A stretch of 64,000 bases of DNA, taken from Shouchella hunanensis. Its GTDB lineage: Bacteria; Bacillota; Bacilli; Bacillales; Bacillaceae_D. Below, piece by piece: positions 17,821 through 26,214 of the stretch. Position 1 is the stretch's first letter. Every line of letters starts with the position of its first letter. The stretch is taken from contig NZ_CP117834.1 in the NCBI RefSeq assembly GCF_028735875.1, forward strand, positions 558,001 to 622,000, in the 5' to 3' direction. Under the pieces are notes generated by a model. The model was given only the letters and a program-made list of their open reading frames with translations, ran no database searches and was not told the origin of the DNA. The position numbers and the translations under genes were made by a program.

Positions 17821-19113
17821 GTGCAAATTCATGTTGTGCAACAAGGAGAATCACTTTACGGCATTTCTCAAGCGTACAATACCTCAGCTGAAGAGGTCAT
17901 TAACGCCAATGAATTAGATGCACCCAATGAGCTTGTCGTTGGGCAGACACTCGTTATTCCGATAAATGGCCGATATTACTTTGTCCAGCCAGGAGACACG
18001 CTCACCCTCCTTTCTAATCGCTATGGTCTTCCTGTTCAAGAGATCGCTCAATTGAATCAACTTAACCCTAACCAAAATATTTATCCCGGCCAACGCCTTT
18101 ACTTCCCTCCTTTACAGAAAAGCAACATTGAAACGAACGCCTACATTGAGCCTATTAATAACGTATTAAGTGAGAGTCTTATTACGGCAGCTCAGAGCGC
18201 CGTTCCATCACTTACGTACTTAGCGCCTTTCAGCTACCAAATCGAACGAGATGGCAGCCTGAGTGATTTAAACCTCGGTCCTCTGCCTGACATAGCTAGC
18301 CAGGCAGGTGCATCATTAATGATGGTCATTACGAATCTGGAGGATGGAGCCTTTAGTGGCGATCTCGGTCAAACCGTTCTAGAAAATAATTCCCTTCAAA
18401 ATGCTTTACTGGACTCCATTATTGCCGAGGCAAATCGTGTCGGACGTTTTTCAGATGTACATTTTGATTTCGAATTTCTTCCAGCAACTATGCGCGAACC
18501 GTATAATCAATTTTTACGAAAAGCAGTTGAACGTTTACACCCACAAGGATTGCTCGTTTCCACTGCTCTTGCACCGAAAACAAGCGCCACCCAAACGGGT
18601 CAATGGTATGAAGCCCATGATTACGGTGCGCATGGCACTATTGTTGATTTCGTCGTATTAATGACATATGAATGGGGTTACTCAGGGGGTCCTCCTCTCG
18701 CTGTTTCCCCGATCGGTCCCGTTACCGACGTTGTCAATTATGCTCTGTCTGAGATGCCATCTGAAAAAATAATGCTCGGTCAAAATTTGTACGGCTATGA
18801 TTGGACATTGCCTTATGAACCAGGTGGTGAGTATGCTCGTGCTGTAAGTCCCCAACAAGCCATTACCATTGCACGGGAAAACAATGCCGTTATTCAATAC
18901 GATGAAAGCGCACAGGCTCCTTATTACTTTTATGTTGGTGAAAATGGTGCTACTCATGAGGTGTGGTTCGAAGATGCTCGATCCATTAATGCAAAATTTA
19001 ATCTTATTCGCGAAAAGGAATTGCGTGGTATTAGCTATTGGAAATTAGGGCTGTCTTTCCCGCAAAACTGGCTACTATTGAACGATCAATTTACAATCAC
19101 TAAGCGTAGCTAA
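17821..19113 (+). CDS. Spore cortex hydrolase with two LysM domains and a GH18 domain (YaaH/SleL type)
   Basis: Two LysM modules (residues 1-48, VVQQGESLYGISQAYN, and about 50-96, FVQPGDTLTLLSNRYG) bind peptidoglycan. The rest is a GH18-like barrel with DVHFDFEFLP as the strand-4 catalytic motif, Glu being the proton donor. YaaH/SleL proteins of about 430 residues act as N-acetylglucosaminidases on cortex fragments in germination. The start is GTG behind GAGGTGATG. No signal peptide precedes the first LysM, as in SleL, which is placed by the mother cell. A CATACCTTTA segment about 30-40 bp upstream recalls a sigma-E -10, but no matching -35 was found. Confidence 0.88.
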   Translation: MQIHVVQQGESLYGISQAYNTSAEEVINANELDAPNELVVGQTLVIPINGRYYFVQPGDTLTLLSNRYGLPVQEIAQLNQLNPNQNIYPGQRLYFPPLQKSNIETNAYIEPINNVLSESLITAAQSAVPSLTYLAPFSYQIERDGSLSDLNLGPLPDIASQAGASLMMVITNLEDGAFSGDLGQTVLENNSLQNALLDSIIAEANRVGRFSDVHFDFEFLPATMREPYNQFLRKAVERLHPQGLLVSTALAPKTSATQTGQWYEAHDYGAHGTIVDFVVLMTYEWGYSGGPPLAVSPIGPVTDVVNYALSEMPSEKIMLGQNLYGYDWTLPYEPGGEYARAVSPQQAITIARENNAVIQYDESAQAPYYFYVGENGATHEVWFEDARSINAKFNLIREKELRGISYWKLGLSFPQNWLLLNDQFTITKRS

Positions 19114-19276
19114 ATGAAACACGCTTTAAACGAGAATTTACCCAATTGGCCTATATGCATTCATCCTTACGGTTGGTGTTATAAGAAAAGGAAGTCATAC
19201 GTTTTGGTGTGTTTAATTAGGTAAAAGGCGACATTTGTTCAAACAACGGTACAAAATTGCATATTTCATTTCACAA

Positions 19277-19316
19277 GTGATGAAAGCGCCACTCCATACG
19301 CTTTTATCACTTTTTC
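19277..19316 (+). terminator. Terminator downstream of the GH18 gene
   Basis: A 12-bp stem with one G-T pair (19277-19288 with 19299-19310) and a TTTTTCTTT tail. It lies about 160 bp after the stop. The rest of this 266-bp gap shows no other clear signal. Confidence 0.7.
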
Positions 19317-19379
19317 TTTCTGTTTAAAAAAATGAAAATAGGGAACTACATGCGAATAAAGAAAACGAGGTGAATCGTC

Positions 19380-20132
19380 ATGAAGAATCTTGCCGTTATT
19401 ACAGGTGCAGCTTCTGGAATTGGCCGTGCTACAGCAGATAAATTTATTAATCACAATGTGCCAGTAGCGTTAATTGATGCAAATGAAGAACAGTTAAATG
19501 AACTAAAACAAGCATACCCTCATCACTCTATTCTTGTGTATAAAGGAGATATCTCAAACAATGATGAGATGGAGCGCATTTTTTCTTCCATTGGTACCTA
19601 CACCTCGTCCATTTCAACATTGTTTGCTAACGCTGGAATAAATGGGAAAGTTACTTCCATTGAAGCATTTCACCCTGATGACTGGGATCAAACCATAAAC
19701 ACGAACTTACGAGGTACTTTTTTAAGTGTGAAGCATGCCATTCCTTTCATGAAAAACGACGGTGGGAGTATAATTTTAACAAGCTCAGTTAATGGGACAA
19801 GAACCTTTTCCAATATCGGGATGAGCGCCTACAGCGCTTCTAAAGCAGGAATCGCCGCTTTCGGAAAGATGGCTGCACTGGAGCTTTCTTCTTATCACAT
19901 TCGAGTAAATACCATCTGTCCTGGTGCTATTAAAACGAGTATTGACGAACGGACCTATCGTGATGACACTTCTTTAGAAAACCTTACGTTCAAAAAAGAA
20001 ATAAGCCCTTTTCCTGTACCCGCAGCGGATCCAAGTGAAGTGGCTAATACGGTCTATTTTCTTTCTTCTCCGGAAGCAAAACATATTAGTGGCACTGAAA
20101 TTGTAATAGACGCTGCACAAACACTACTATAA
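19380..20132 (+). CDS. Short-chain dehydrogenase/reductase
   Basis: A classical SDR of 250 residues: TGAASGIGRATA at the N-terminus binds the dinucleotide, NAGI follows, Ser in ILTSSVNG and the YSASK pair (Tyr and Lys) form the active site, and a proline-rich PGAIKT loop covers the cofactor. Acidic Asp after the second strand (LIDANEEQ) favours NAD(H) over NADP(H). It stands alone, so the substrate cannot be inferred. GAGGTG precedes the ATG. Confidence 0.9.
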   Translation: MKNLAVITGAASGIGRATADKFINHNVPVALIDANEEQLNELKQAYPHHSILVYKGDISNNDEMERIFSSIGTYTSSISTLFANAGINGKVTSIEAFHPDDWDQTINTNLRGTFLSVKHAIPFMKNDGGSIILTSSVNGTRTFSNIGMSAYSASKAGIAAFGKMAALELSSYHIRVNTICPGAIKTSIDERTYRDDTSLENLTFKKEISPFPVPAADPSEVANTVYFLSSPEAKHISGTEIVIDAAQTLL

Positions 20133-20208
20133 ATCCCAATGTGAAGCTCTATCTGTTTTATCGAAGCATGAGCGAAATGGTTACAATCACAATGAGCCAC
20201 ATTGGGAT
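20133..20208. other. Long inverted repeat after the SDR stop codon
   Basis: ATCCCAATGTG (20133-20143) and its complement (20198-20208), with GCTC/GAGC extending inside, frame a 44-nt loop. It has no T run. The right arm lies in a possible small minus-strand gene. Confidence 0.5.
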
Positions 20209-20259
20209 GCTTAAGAGTACGCCCCAAAATAAACCAACTAAAAAACGAGTTCCGTACAT
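20158..20259 (-). CDS. Possible 33-residue single-pass membrane peptide
   Basis: On the minus strand ATG at 20259 is preceded by GAGGG at 7-nt spacing and opens a 33-codon frame ending at 20158. The product starts MYGTRFLVGLFWGV and continues as one hydrophobic helix (IPMWLIVIVTISLM) ending in Leu-Arg. It has the form of the many short membrane peptides of Bacillaceae, some sporulation-linked. No family was recognised. A longer minus-strand frame over the same bases has no such hydrophobic pattern. Confidence 0.45.
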   Translation of the reverse strand: MYGTRFLVGLFWGVLLSIPMWLIVIVTISLMLR

Positions 20260-20304
20260 AGGTCATCCCTCATTTGGATACGTTTTTATTTTAGTTTTGA
20301 CGAA

Positions 20305-20342
20305 AAGATGGACAGCTATGCATGCTATTGTCCATTTTTTCT
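20305..20342 (+). terminator. Plus-strand terminator beyond the SDR gene
   Basis: ATGGACA (20308-20314) pairs with TGTCCAT (20329-20335), followed by T6. It is 175 bp past the SDR stop; the stretch between holds the inverted repeat and the small minus-strand frame. Confidence 0.6.
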
Positions 20343-20455
20343 TTATACTATATGCGGCGCTTGTTTTTTTTGAACCATTTGTAAAAATTTTATGCAGGTG
20401 TTTAAATATCGAGTAAACGGGGAAAAGAAAAAATATGAGACAGATTTCTTACACA

Positions 20456-20487
20456 TACAAAAAGAGACAAGGTATATCCCTGTCTCT
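20456..20487 (-). terminator. Terminator for the NYN-domain gene
   Basis: AGAGACA (20463-20469) pairs with TGTCTCT (20481-20487); on the minus strand the stem ends in a U run. It lies about 130 bp past the NYN stop. Confidence 0.65.
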
Positions 20488-20614
20488 CGTAACGAATTTG
20501 TCTAACGCATAAATGTTTTATCGAATTGTAACGAATCATTTGTCTATCCCTATAATATGAGAGACTTATCTACAAGTCAACCCTTAAGATTCGACAAACA
20601 TATCATTCAAATCA

Positions 20615-21487
20615 TTACGTTTTCGATAAGGGCGCTAACCAATTGCGTCCTTCTTCTGTTAACGCGATACTTGGCTTGACATCTCCGTTTTTTAACTCTT
20701 TGTTTTCCGACCCAATTAACTTTTCAATCTTTAATAAATCGATCAGTTCACTTGCAGAATTTGCTGGTATACCGAACTTCACCGAATATTGATTTCGTAA
20801 CCACGGTGCACCTAGGTACAATTCGTTCTCCGTTCCAAATCTTGCTTCCCACTCTTCAATAAACCGTAAAGCGTCTAGTTTATAGGATTCTAAATGATAT
20901 TCTTTTACTTCTAACTGTAAAAATTCTCTTAAGTCCTCACTATAATGAGAGTAATTCGTTATATCCGTATGCTTTGGTGCGGCTTCAGATAAATAATAGA
21001 GTTCGACTCGCTTTCCTTTGTACATTAATCGGCTCATAATCGGTACCATATCACTATCCGCAGTGACAAACACATAACATGAAATATTTTCATCTTTATA
21101 CGTCATTTCAATTGCATCTATACAAAGCTCAATATCAGAAGAGTTCTTCCGAGAATCTCCTTCTTTATCATTTGAGTATACATGGCGTATTTGAACGCGT
21201 TGTTTTTGCAGATCCGTTAAGCTAGAACGGATTCGTTGAAAATCTGCATACGCTCGAAACGTTCGCACTTGATCCTGACCATAACGTTCCCATAAAGAAT
21301 TGAATAGATTCTTTTCTTCACTCTCATGATTTGGATTATGATTATAGCGATTCATTAATGTCCAATAGACATTATCATAATCAACAAAGATCGCAATGTT
21401 CTCGTGATCTCCTGTATGAAATGCACTTTCTATCTGTCCTCTACTCATTCTATTAACCGCCTTTGAACGATCGTACGTTGCCCTCAA
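20615..21487 (-). CDS. NYN-domain (PIN-like) putative ribonuclease with a C-terminal winged-helix-like part
   Basis: NYN/LabA-type proteins have a PIN-like fold with clustered Asp residues that bind Mg for RNA cleavage. Visible acidic motifs: IAIFVDYDNVYW, SDIELCIDAIEMTY, and FVTADSDMVPIMSRL. The last 80 residues (NQYSVKFGIPANS through LTEEGRNW) look like a small helix-turn-helix or OST-HTH-like domain that may bind RNA. The start is uncertain: TTG at 21487 has AGGAGG 11 nt before it, ATG at 21448 has AAAGG. It stands alone. The target RNA is unknown. Confidence 0.8.
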   Translation of the reverse strand: MRATYDRSKAVNRMSRGQIESAFHTGDHENIAIFVDYDNVYWTLMNRYNHNPNHESEEKNLFNSLWERYGQDQVRTFRAYADFQRIRSSLTDLQKQRVQIRHVYSNDKEGDSRKNSSDIELCIDAIEMTYKDENISCYVFVTADSDMVPIMSRLMYKGKRVELYYLSEAAPKHTDITNYSHYSEDLREFLQLEVKEYHLESYKLDALRFIEEWEARFGTENELYLGAPWLRNQYSVKFGIPANSASELIDLLKIEKLIGSENKELKNGDVKPSIALTEEGRNWLAPLSKT

Positions 21488-21683
21488 TTGACGGTCTTCC
21501 TCCTATTCATTTCCATGAGGCACATGGCTTATCACGAATATGCTCAATATCTTTAAGAATATCCTTAGTGTACGACAAAATCGAATCGTTGCCTACACGA
21601 ATTTCGTAATTTTACATTGGGCAATATGACAGCCCCATGCTTATTAAATACCAGAAAAAAGTGAAAAAAAACAGAAAATAGGT

Positions 21684-21712
21684 TTGACAACTCACTGTAT
21701 GAGTCATATAAT
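21684..21712 (+). promoter_or_regulatory. Consensus sigma-A promoter of the ABC/GntR operon
   Basis: TTGACA (21684-21689), 17-bp spacing and TATAAT (21707-21712): a perfect promoter, which implies that a repressor holds it in check. Confidence 0.9.
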
Positions 21713-21744
21713 ACACACATCAAGTGTATGAACCAAATAATACA
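21696..21744 (+). promoter_or_regulatory. Two operator repeats over the promoter
   Basis: TGTATGAGTCATATAATACA (21696-21715) and TGTATGAACCAAATAATACA (21725-21744) match at most positions, are 29 bp apart, and each is an imperfect inverted repeat (TGTAT...ATACA). The first covers the -10 box and the second the start region. The GntR/YtrA-type gene of this operon is the obvious candidate to bind them. Confidence 0.7.
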
Positions 21745-21759
21745 TACAGGGGGTTAGTT

Positions 21760-22584
21760 ATGTCGATTATTAAACTCATGATGTTTGAGTACAAACGAAT
21801 TTGGAAACTCTATCTTGCCTTGGTAATAGCTGTTACCTGCATTCAATTGTTCTTTATATGGTACGGCTCTTATACCCATGCGGAGATGTATAAAGAACTT
21901 GCGAGAGAAAGTGGACGTACATACTATCAGATCGCACAGCAAGACCAGTTATCCTTTGTCCATGTCTTTAATAGCTTTCCTATCCATGCTTCTATCATGA
22001 TATCCATTGCCGCTTTGTTGCTTTATAGCTGCTTCATTTGGTACAGAGATTGGGTTGGGAAATATCCGATGGCACAGCGACTCTTAACGCTCCCTATCCA
22101 TCGATCTGCTCTTTACTTTTCAAAATTAGGTACGATTTTCACTTTTGTCTTAGGAATGATTGCACTTCAATATCTTATTATACTTGCAGGAATAGGACTT
22201 GTTCACTTAACTGTCCCTAGCGAATTTTTACAGGGCAATCCACTTGTACTTTCATCAATTGCAAGATTTTCACAGGTATTTTCGGTAATTTTACCGCTTA
22301 CATTTAAATCCTTTTTATTAATGTATGGAACTGGCTTCACGTTCTTAACCGTCGCTTTTACTGTTATCGTCATTGAACGTTCGTTTCGGATGAAAGGGTG
22401 GTTTATTGGTGCAGCTTATATGGCTATTGCTGTGGCGTTCAATGGACTTGGCACGTACATATCGTTGAAATTACATTTATTTGAAAGTGAAGTCTTTATC
22501 GTATTCGGTTTCACATTAGTAATCACGAGCATTCTTTCTAGCCTGCTATGTATCTATCTCTTACAACGAAAGGTGACGGTTTAA
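21760..22584 (+). CDS. ABC transporter membrane subunit (ABC-2 type)
   Basis: ATG 21760 is chosen because AGGGGG stands a few bases before it; the earlier in-frame start at 21724 lies in the operator. The 274-residue product has six hydrophobic segments, typical for an ABC-2 permease such as YtrC/YtrD. It stands first in a four-gene operon with a second membrane protein, a GntR regulator and the ATPase. The family responds to wall-active antibiotics in Bacillus; the substrate here is unknown. It overlaps the next gene by one base (TAATG). Confidence 0.8.
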   Translation: MSIIKLMMFEYKRIWKLYLALVIAVTCIQLFFIWYGSYTHAEMYKELARESGRTYYQIAQQDQLSFVHVFNSFPIHASIMISIAALLLYSCFIWYRDWVGKYPMAQRLLTLPIHRSALYFSKLGTIFTFVLGMIALQYLIILAGIGLVHLTVPSEFLQGNPLVLSSIARFSQVFSVILPLTFKSFLLMYGTGFTFLTVAFTVIVIERSFRMKGWFIGAAYMAIAVAFNGLGTYISLKLHLFESEVFIVFGFTLVITSILSSLLCIYLLQRKVTV

Positions 22585-23735
22585 TGAAACAAAAACGGTA
22601 TTTTTTATTTAGTTTCTTTTTTTTCTTTATCATAGCTACATTTGTGACAGTATTTACCGTTAACGCAATTGAAGAACGATTTGTTCAGCATCCACTTGAA
22701 TGGGAGCTTGTTGAAGGGGATCGGCATTTCTTTGAACAGCTTTCTTTTGAAGGCTATGGACTAGGAAATGGTTCTCGTTCTTACCTATTTCAAAAAGAAC
22801 GTGATTCGATTGAATTGAGCCCTATCCGTCGATCACTTGATGGTCACATGAGCTATAGCGCGCAAGCTGAACACATTTTACACGAGGATCGAAGGTTTTT
22901 CCGACTTCCACCTATGGAGCGAAACCTTGTATTGGAGAGCGAGGACTACTTGATTGCTGTTGGATCAAAGGAATCCTACGATGATGGGTATAAACAATTT
23001 TTAACAATTCATTCTAAGGAAAAACAAGGGGTTCAAAAAGAACCCCTTTCTATCCCTATTGATCAACACTATTTTTCCAACCTTGATGGCATCATTCAAG
23101 GGGATCGACTCCTTCTTTTAGCTGGAGACTATACGTATTTAGAACAAGAAGGCTTTCTTAATGCATACGAAATCGATTTGGGGACGAATACAGTGGTTCA
23201 TTCAGATACCATAGTCGGCCCACAATTCATCGAGGGACTAGGAACGGAATTTGATGATTTTCAGTATGCGCATGAACCTCATACCGTTACATTTCATCCA
23301 GATCAGCCTGTAGCAATTTACATCCATGAGCGTTCAGACGGCAAAATGGGCTACAGTATTTATCACTTTCAATCACAAAAACTCTATACACTTGAGACAA
23401 GTCAAACCTATCAAGATACACTGATTGCGCCTTCGCCTGATGGTTTTCACCTCTTAGAAAAACGAAATACAAAAGGGCATCTACTAACCGTCACACTAAA
23501 TGATGATGGCATCGTTTCTGAAGAACTGCTTGAATTAGATTTACCTGCTTTGCGCCTTACAAGTAGCTTTGCTTATCATAATAATCAGCTTGCGTTGCTT
23601 CGTCAGGAAGATGGATCAGAATATCAACTAGAGCTCTTTCATGTTTCTGATAACAATCCTTTACTATCAGCAAAACTACCAATTAAAAAAGAGCATGGAA
23701 TTGTTCAGATTACATCTATGCAGTTCGAAGAATAA
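22584..23735 (+). CDS. Membrane-anchored extracytoplasmic protein of the ABC operon
   Basis: The 383-residue product starts with a Lys-rich segment and one hydrophobic helix (FLFSFFFFFIIATFVTVF), then a soluble part rich in beta-strand pattern (GDRLLLLAGDYTYL, LLTVTLNDDG) that may fold as a propeller. There is no lipobox. Its place in the operon, overlapping the permease by one base, suggests an outside sensor or accessory part of the transporter. No known domain was recognised. GGTGACGG precedes the start. Confidence 0.7.
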   Translation: MKQKRYFLFSFFFFFIIATFVTVFTVNAIEERFVQHPLEWELVEGDRHFFEQLSFEGYGLGNGSRSYLFQKERDSIELSPIRRSLDGHMSYSAQAEHILHEDRRFFRLPPMERNLVLESEDYLIAVGSKESYDDGYKQFLTIHSKEKQGVQKEPLSIPIDQHYFSNLDGIIQGDRLLLLAGDYTYLEQEGFLNAYEIDLGTNTVVHSDTIVGPQFIEGLGTEFDDFQYAHEPHTVTFHPDQPVAIYIHERSDGKMGYSIYHFQSQKLYTLETSQTYQDTLIAPSPDGFHLLEKRNTKGHLLTVTLNDDGIVSEELLELDLPALRLTSSFAYHNNQLALLRQEDGSEYQLELFHVSDNNPLLSAKLPIKKEHGIVQITSMQFEE

Positions 23736-23755
23736 GAGGGGGGACAGAAAAAGAC

Positions 23756-24142
23756 ATGAATATATTGTTTAACAACCGTGAACCCGTCTACATTCAAGTC
23801 ATTCGACATTTTAAAGAACAAATCGCACTCGGTCATTTAGTCGCTGGTCAAGAGATCCCCTCTCGTCGTGAACTTGGCTCAACGTTAAAGATTAATCCGA
23901 ACACCGCCCAACGTGCTTATAAAGAAATGGAGGAACAACAATTGATTGAAACGGAACGGAATAAACCAAGTCGTATTACGCAAGATCAAGAGATTCTAAA
24001 CCAAATTCGAGCGGAACTAATTCACGAATCCGTCGATCTCTTTCTCGATTCTATGAAAACAATCAATGTGTCTGTTGATGAGCTCATTTCAATTATTCGC
24101 AATCGCTATGAGGACGGAGGTACATCCCATGATTCACGTTGA
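23756..24142 (+). CDS. GntR-family repressor, YtrA subfamily
   Basis: A winged-helix domain (EPVYIQVIRHFKEQIALG through PSRRELGSTLKINPNTAQRAYKEME) plus a short helical tail of about 50 residues gives 128 residues, the layout of YtrA-type regulators with no ligand domain. These repress ABC operons they belong to. The TGTAT...ATACA repeats at the operon promoter are the likely operators. It overlaps the ATPase gene by 14 bp. Confidence 0.9.
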   Translation: MNILFNNREPVYIQVIRHFKEQIALGHLVAGQEIPSRRELGSTLKINPNTAQRAYKEMEEQQLIETERNKPSRITQDQEILNQIRAELIHESVDLFLDSMKTINVSVDELISIIRNRYEDGGTSHDSR

Positions 24143-24824
24143 AAAGCTTTCAAAATCATTTGGTCGTAAGGTGATTTTTGATCAAATTCGTTTCACTGCT
24201 GAAAAAGGGGAAATCACTTGTTTGATTGGCATTAATGGGGTGGGGAAAACAACGTTACTAAAAGCTATTGCAAACTTAACGCCTGTTAACAGTGGCCAGG
24301 TTACAATTGACGGCGAGCCGCTGCGAGCACAACAGTATCGAGACATTGTCTTTATTCCAGATGTACTTCCTATGGCACCTAGTTTTTCGATCCAAGAAGC
24401 CATTGACTTTATGAAAGACTTTTATCCGAATTGGAATAATGAGCGCTGTAGCGAACTGCTTACATTCTTTAGGCTAGATCAGCATCAAAAGCTTAGTCAT
24501 TTATCGAAAGGGAATGTTGCAAAAGTCAATCTCGTTCTCGGTTTATCAGTAGATTCCTGCTATATTTTAATGGATGAGCCTTTCTCTGGTATTGACATTT
24601 TTAGTAGAGAAGAAATTGCCTCGCTCTTTTCAAGCGGATTTCTTGAAGACAAAGGAATTTTAGTGACGACCCATGAAATACGTGATATTGAGCACCTAAT
24701 AGATAAAGCCGTATTATTAAAAGATGGAACAGTAGTGAAGGAGTTCTATACAGAAGATTTACGACTAGAAGAAGGCAAATCGATTGAAGATGTGATGAGG
24801 GATATTTATATAAACCATGGCTAG
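24129..24824 (+). CDS. ABC transporter ATP-binding protein
   Basis: ATG 24129 has GGAGG 8-9 nt upstream, inside the regulator gene. Motifs in the 231 residues: Walker A GINGVGKTTL, signature LSKGNVAKV (a variant of LSGGQ), Walker B CYILMDEP, and switch His in TTHEIRD. The variant signature is common in YtrB/YhcG-type ATPases. It should pair with the ABC-2 permease three genes upstream. Confidence 0.93.
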   Translation: MIHVEKLSKSFGRKVIFDQIRFTAEKGEITCLIGINGVGKTTLLKAIANLTPVNSGQVTIDGEPLRAQQYRDIVFIPDVLPMAPSFSIQEAIDFMKDFYPNWNNERCSELLTFFRLDQHQKLSHLSKGNVAKVNLVLGLSVDSCYILMDEPFSGIDIFSREEIASLFSSGFLEDKGILVTTHEIRDIEHLIDKAVLLKDGTVVKEFYTEDLRLEEGKSIEDVMRDIYINHG

Positions 24825-24828
24825 AGGA

Positions 24829-25593
24829 TTATCCTCTAGCCACTTCTTTCACTTGATAATCTGTTGCAACTTGAAAACCTTTTTCTTTGACTTCATTAGT
24901 AGGAAAGGTCTCATCCAAATGCATGCAGCAAATTGCGTGACGTTTCGCTGTTGGGATAAGGTCTTCAAGCTTTGAAAGCGAAAGATGCACGTTCCCAGGA
25001 TAGTCTAAAAAGGATGTATCTTGGTAAACCATCTGATAAAAATCTTCATTCATCCGGTTTAAAACAGGTTGGGGTATGTTTTTTGCATCGCCACTATAAT
25101 AAAAATGTTCGTTTTTCGCTTGGTGCACACATTCATAGCTATAACACTCTAAATGTGGAGCGTGTTCAGCAGGAAAAGCCGTTACATTGTATGGTCCAAA
25201 AGCCGAGTCTTCCTCTAATGATTGCCAAATGGCCTGTCCTTCTTCAACGCCCATTCGCATCAGTAAATCTTTTGCATGCATAAGCAATGTCCGTGGTGCC
25301 TTAATGCAGAGCTTCGCCTTAAAGGCTGGCGCCATTTTTATGTAGGAATAAAAAATAAAATCTCCTAATGAACCAATGTGATCGGGATGGGTATGGGTTA
25401 ACATAACCGTTATTCTTTCAACATTTTCTAAGACACGAAAGCGAAGAAGTCGTTCAAATGTGGCACTCCCACAGTCAAACATGCCTAACTCCTGATTATG
25501 ATAAAAATATCCGCCGTTGTTTCCTAACGCTGTATGAAAAGCACTACCGCATCCTATAAACGTTAGTGGTGATGTGAATCCTTCATCTGACAA
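24829..25593 (-). CDS. Metallo-beta-lactamase-fold hydrolase (RNase Z-like)
   Basis: THTHPDHIGSL is the HxHxDH zinc motif; further ligands are His in AEHAPHL, Asp in YYSGDAKN and His in CCMHLDE. The layout without an HTH or KH domain, and the 254-residue length, suit small RNase Z-like or phosphodiesterase members of this fold. The start is TTG at 25593 behind GAGAGG. It converges on the ABC operon with a 4-bp gap. The substrate is unknown. Confidence 0.85.
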   Translation of the reverse strand: MSDEGFTSPLTFIGCGSAFHTALGNNGGYFYHNQELGMFDCGSATFERLLRFRVLENVERITVMLTHTHPDHIGSLGDFIFYSYIKMAPAFKAKLCIKAPRTLLMHAKDLLMRMGVEEGQAIWQSLEEDSAFGPYNVTAFPAEHAPHLECYSYECVHQAKNEHFYYSGDAKNIPQPVLNRMNEDFYQMVYQDTSFLDYPGNVHLSLSKLEDLIPTAKRHAICCMHLDETFPTNEVKEKGFQVATDYQVKEVARG

Positions 25594-25693
25594 TGGCTAT
25601 CCATCCTCTCTTTTTTAAAAAGCATTTGCGTTGCTGTCTTGTTCACTTTATAGTAAAACAAAGAGCAATTTATTAAAAGGGTGCGATCCAATA

Positions 25694-26197
25694 ATGAAAG
25701 TAAAAAGTGGTGTTGAGCAAGCGGTTTGTATACTTGTTATGCTTGCGACGCAATCAAATCAACAATATGTTAAAAGCGATACCATCTCGACACGATTGCA
25801 TGTCTCACCATCTTATTTAAAGAAAGTGATGCGCAAGCTTGTCGTTCACGAATTAATTAAATCGACACCAGGAAACAGCGGAGGATTTTCACTAGCGCGT
25901 CCAGCTGAGTCGATTACGATGCTTGATATTGTACGAGCTATTGAAGGAGAAGGCTCTTTCATGAAATCAGAAGGTTTAATCGAACGGGTCTTTCCAGAAA
26001 CTGATGCTGCTAAAATTGGCTCTCTACAACTTGAAGCCATTTTTTCCGATGCACAAGATGCTTATTTTCATTCACTAAAAAAAGTCTCGTTAAAAGACGC
26101 TTTGCTGTCAACATTGAATCGAGACAGCATTCAGCTTGTGGATTGGAACGATTCATTTGGACAAACAGATATTGAGAAACTTCAGAATGAACGTTAA
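25694..26197 (+). CDS. Rrf2-family transcriptional regulator without an iron-sulfur site
   Basis: The N-terminal winged helix (GVEQAVCILVML, LHVSPSYLKKVMRKL, GGFSLARPAESITMLDIV) is the Rrf2 signature. Only one Cys is present, at the N-terminus, so the three-Cys cluster of IscR/NsrR is missing; it belongs with the YwnA/YwgB-like branch that senses by other means. ATG 25694 is preferred over an upstream start at 25631. The metallophosphoesterase gene follows after 17 bp. Confidence 0.85.
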   Translation: MKVKSGVEQAVCILVMLATQSNQQYVKSDTISTRLHVSPSYLKKVMRKLVVHELIKSTPGNSGGFSLARPAESITMLDIVRAIEGEGSFMKSEGLIERVFPETDAAKIGSLQLEAIFSDAQDAYFHSLKKVSLKDALLSTLNRDSIQLVDWNDSFGQTDIEKLQNER

Positions 26198-26214
26198 GAA
26201 AAGGAGCTATCCTG

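Noticed and set aside
20054-20266. 70-codon minus-strand open frame
   Set aside because: It overlaps the end of the SDR gene and has no hydrophobic or charged pattern; the 33-codon frame in the next register fits a ribosome binding site and a membrane helix.
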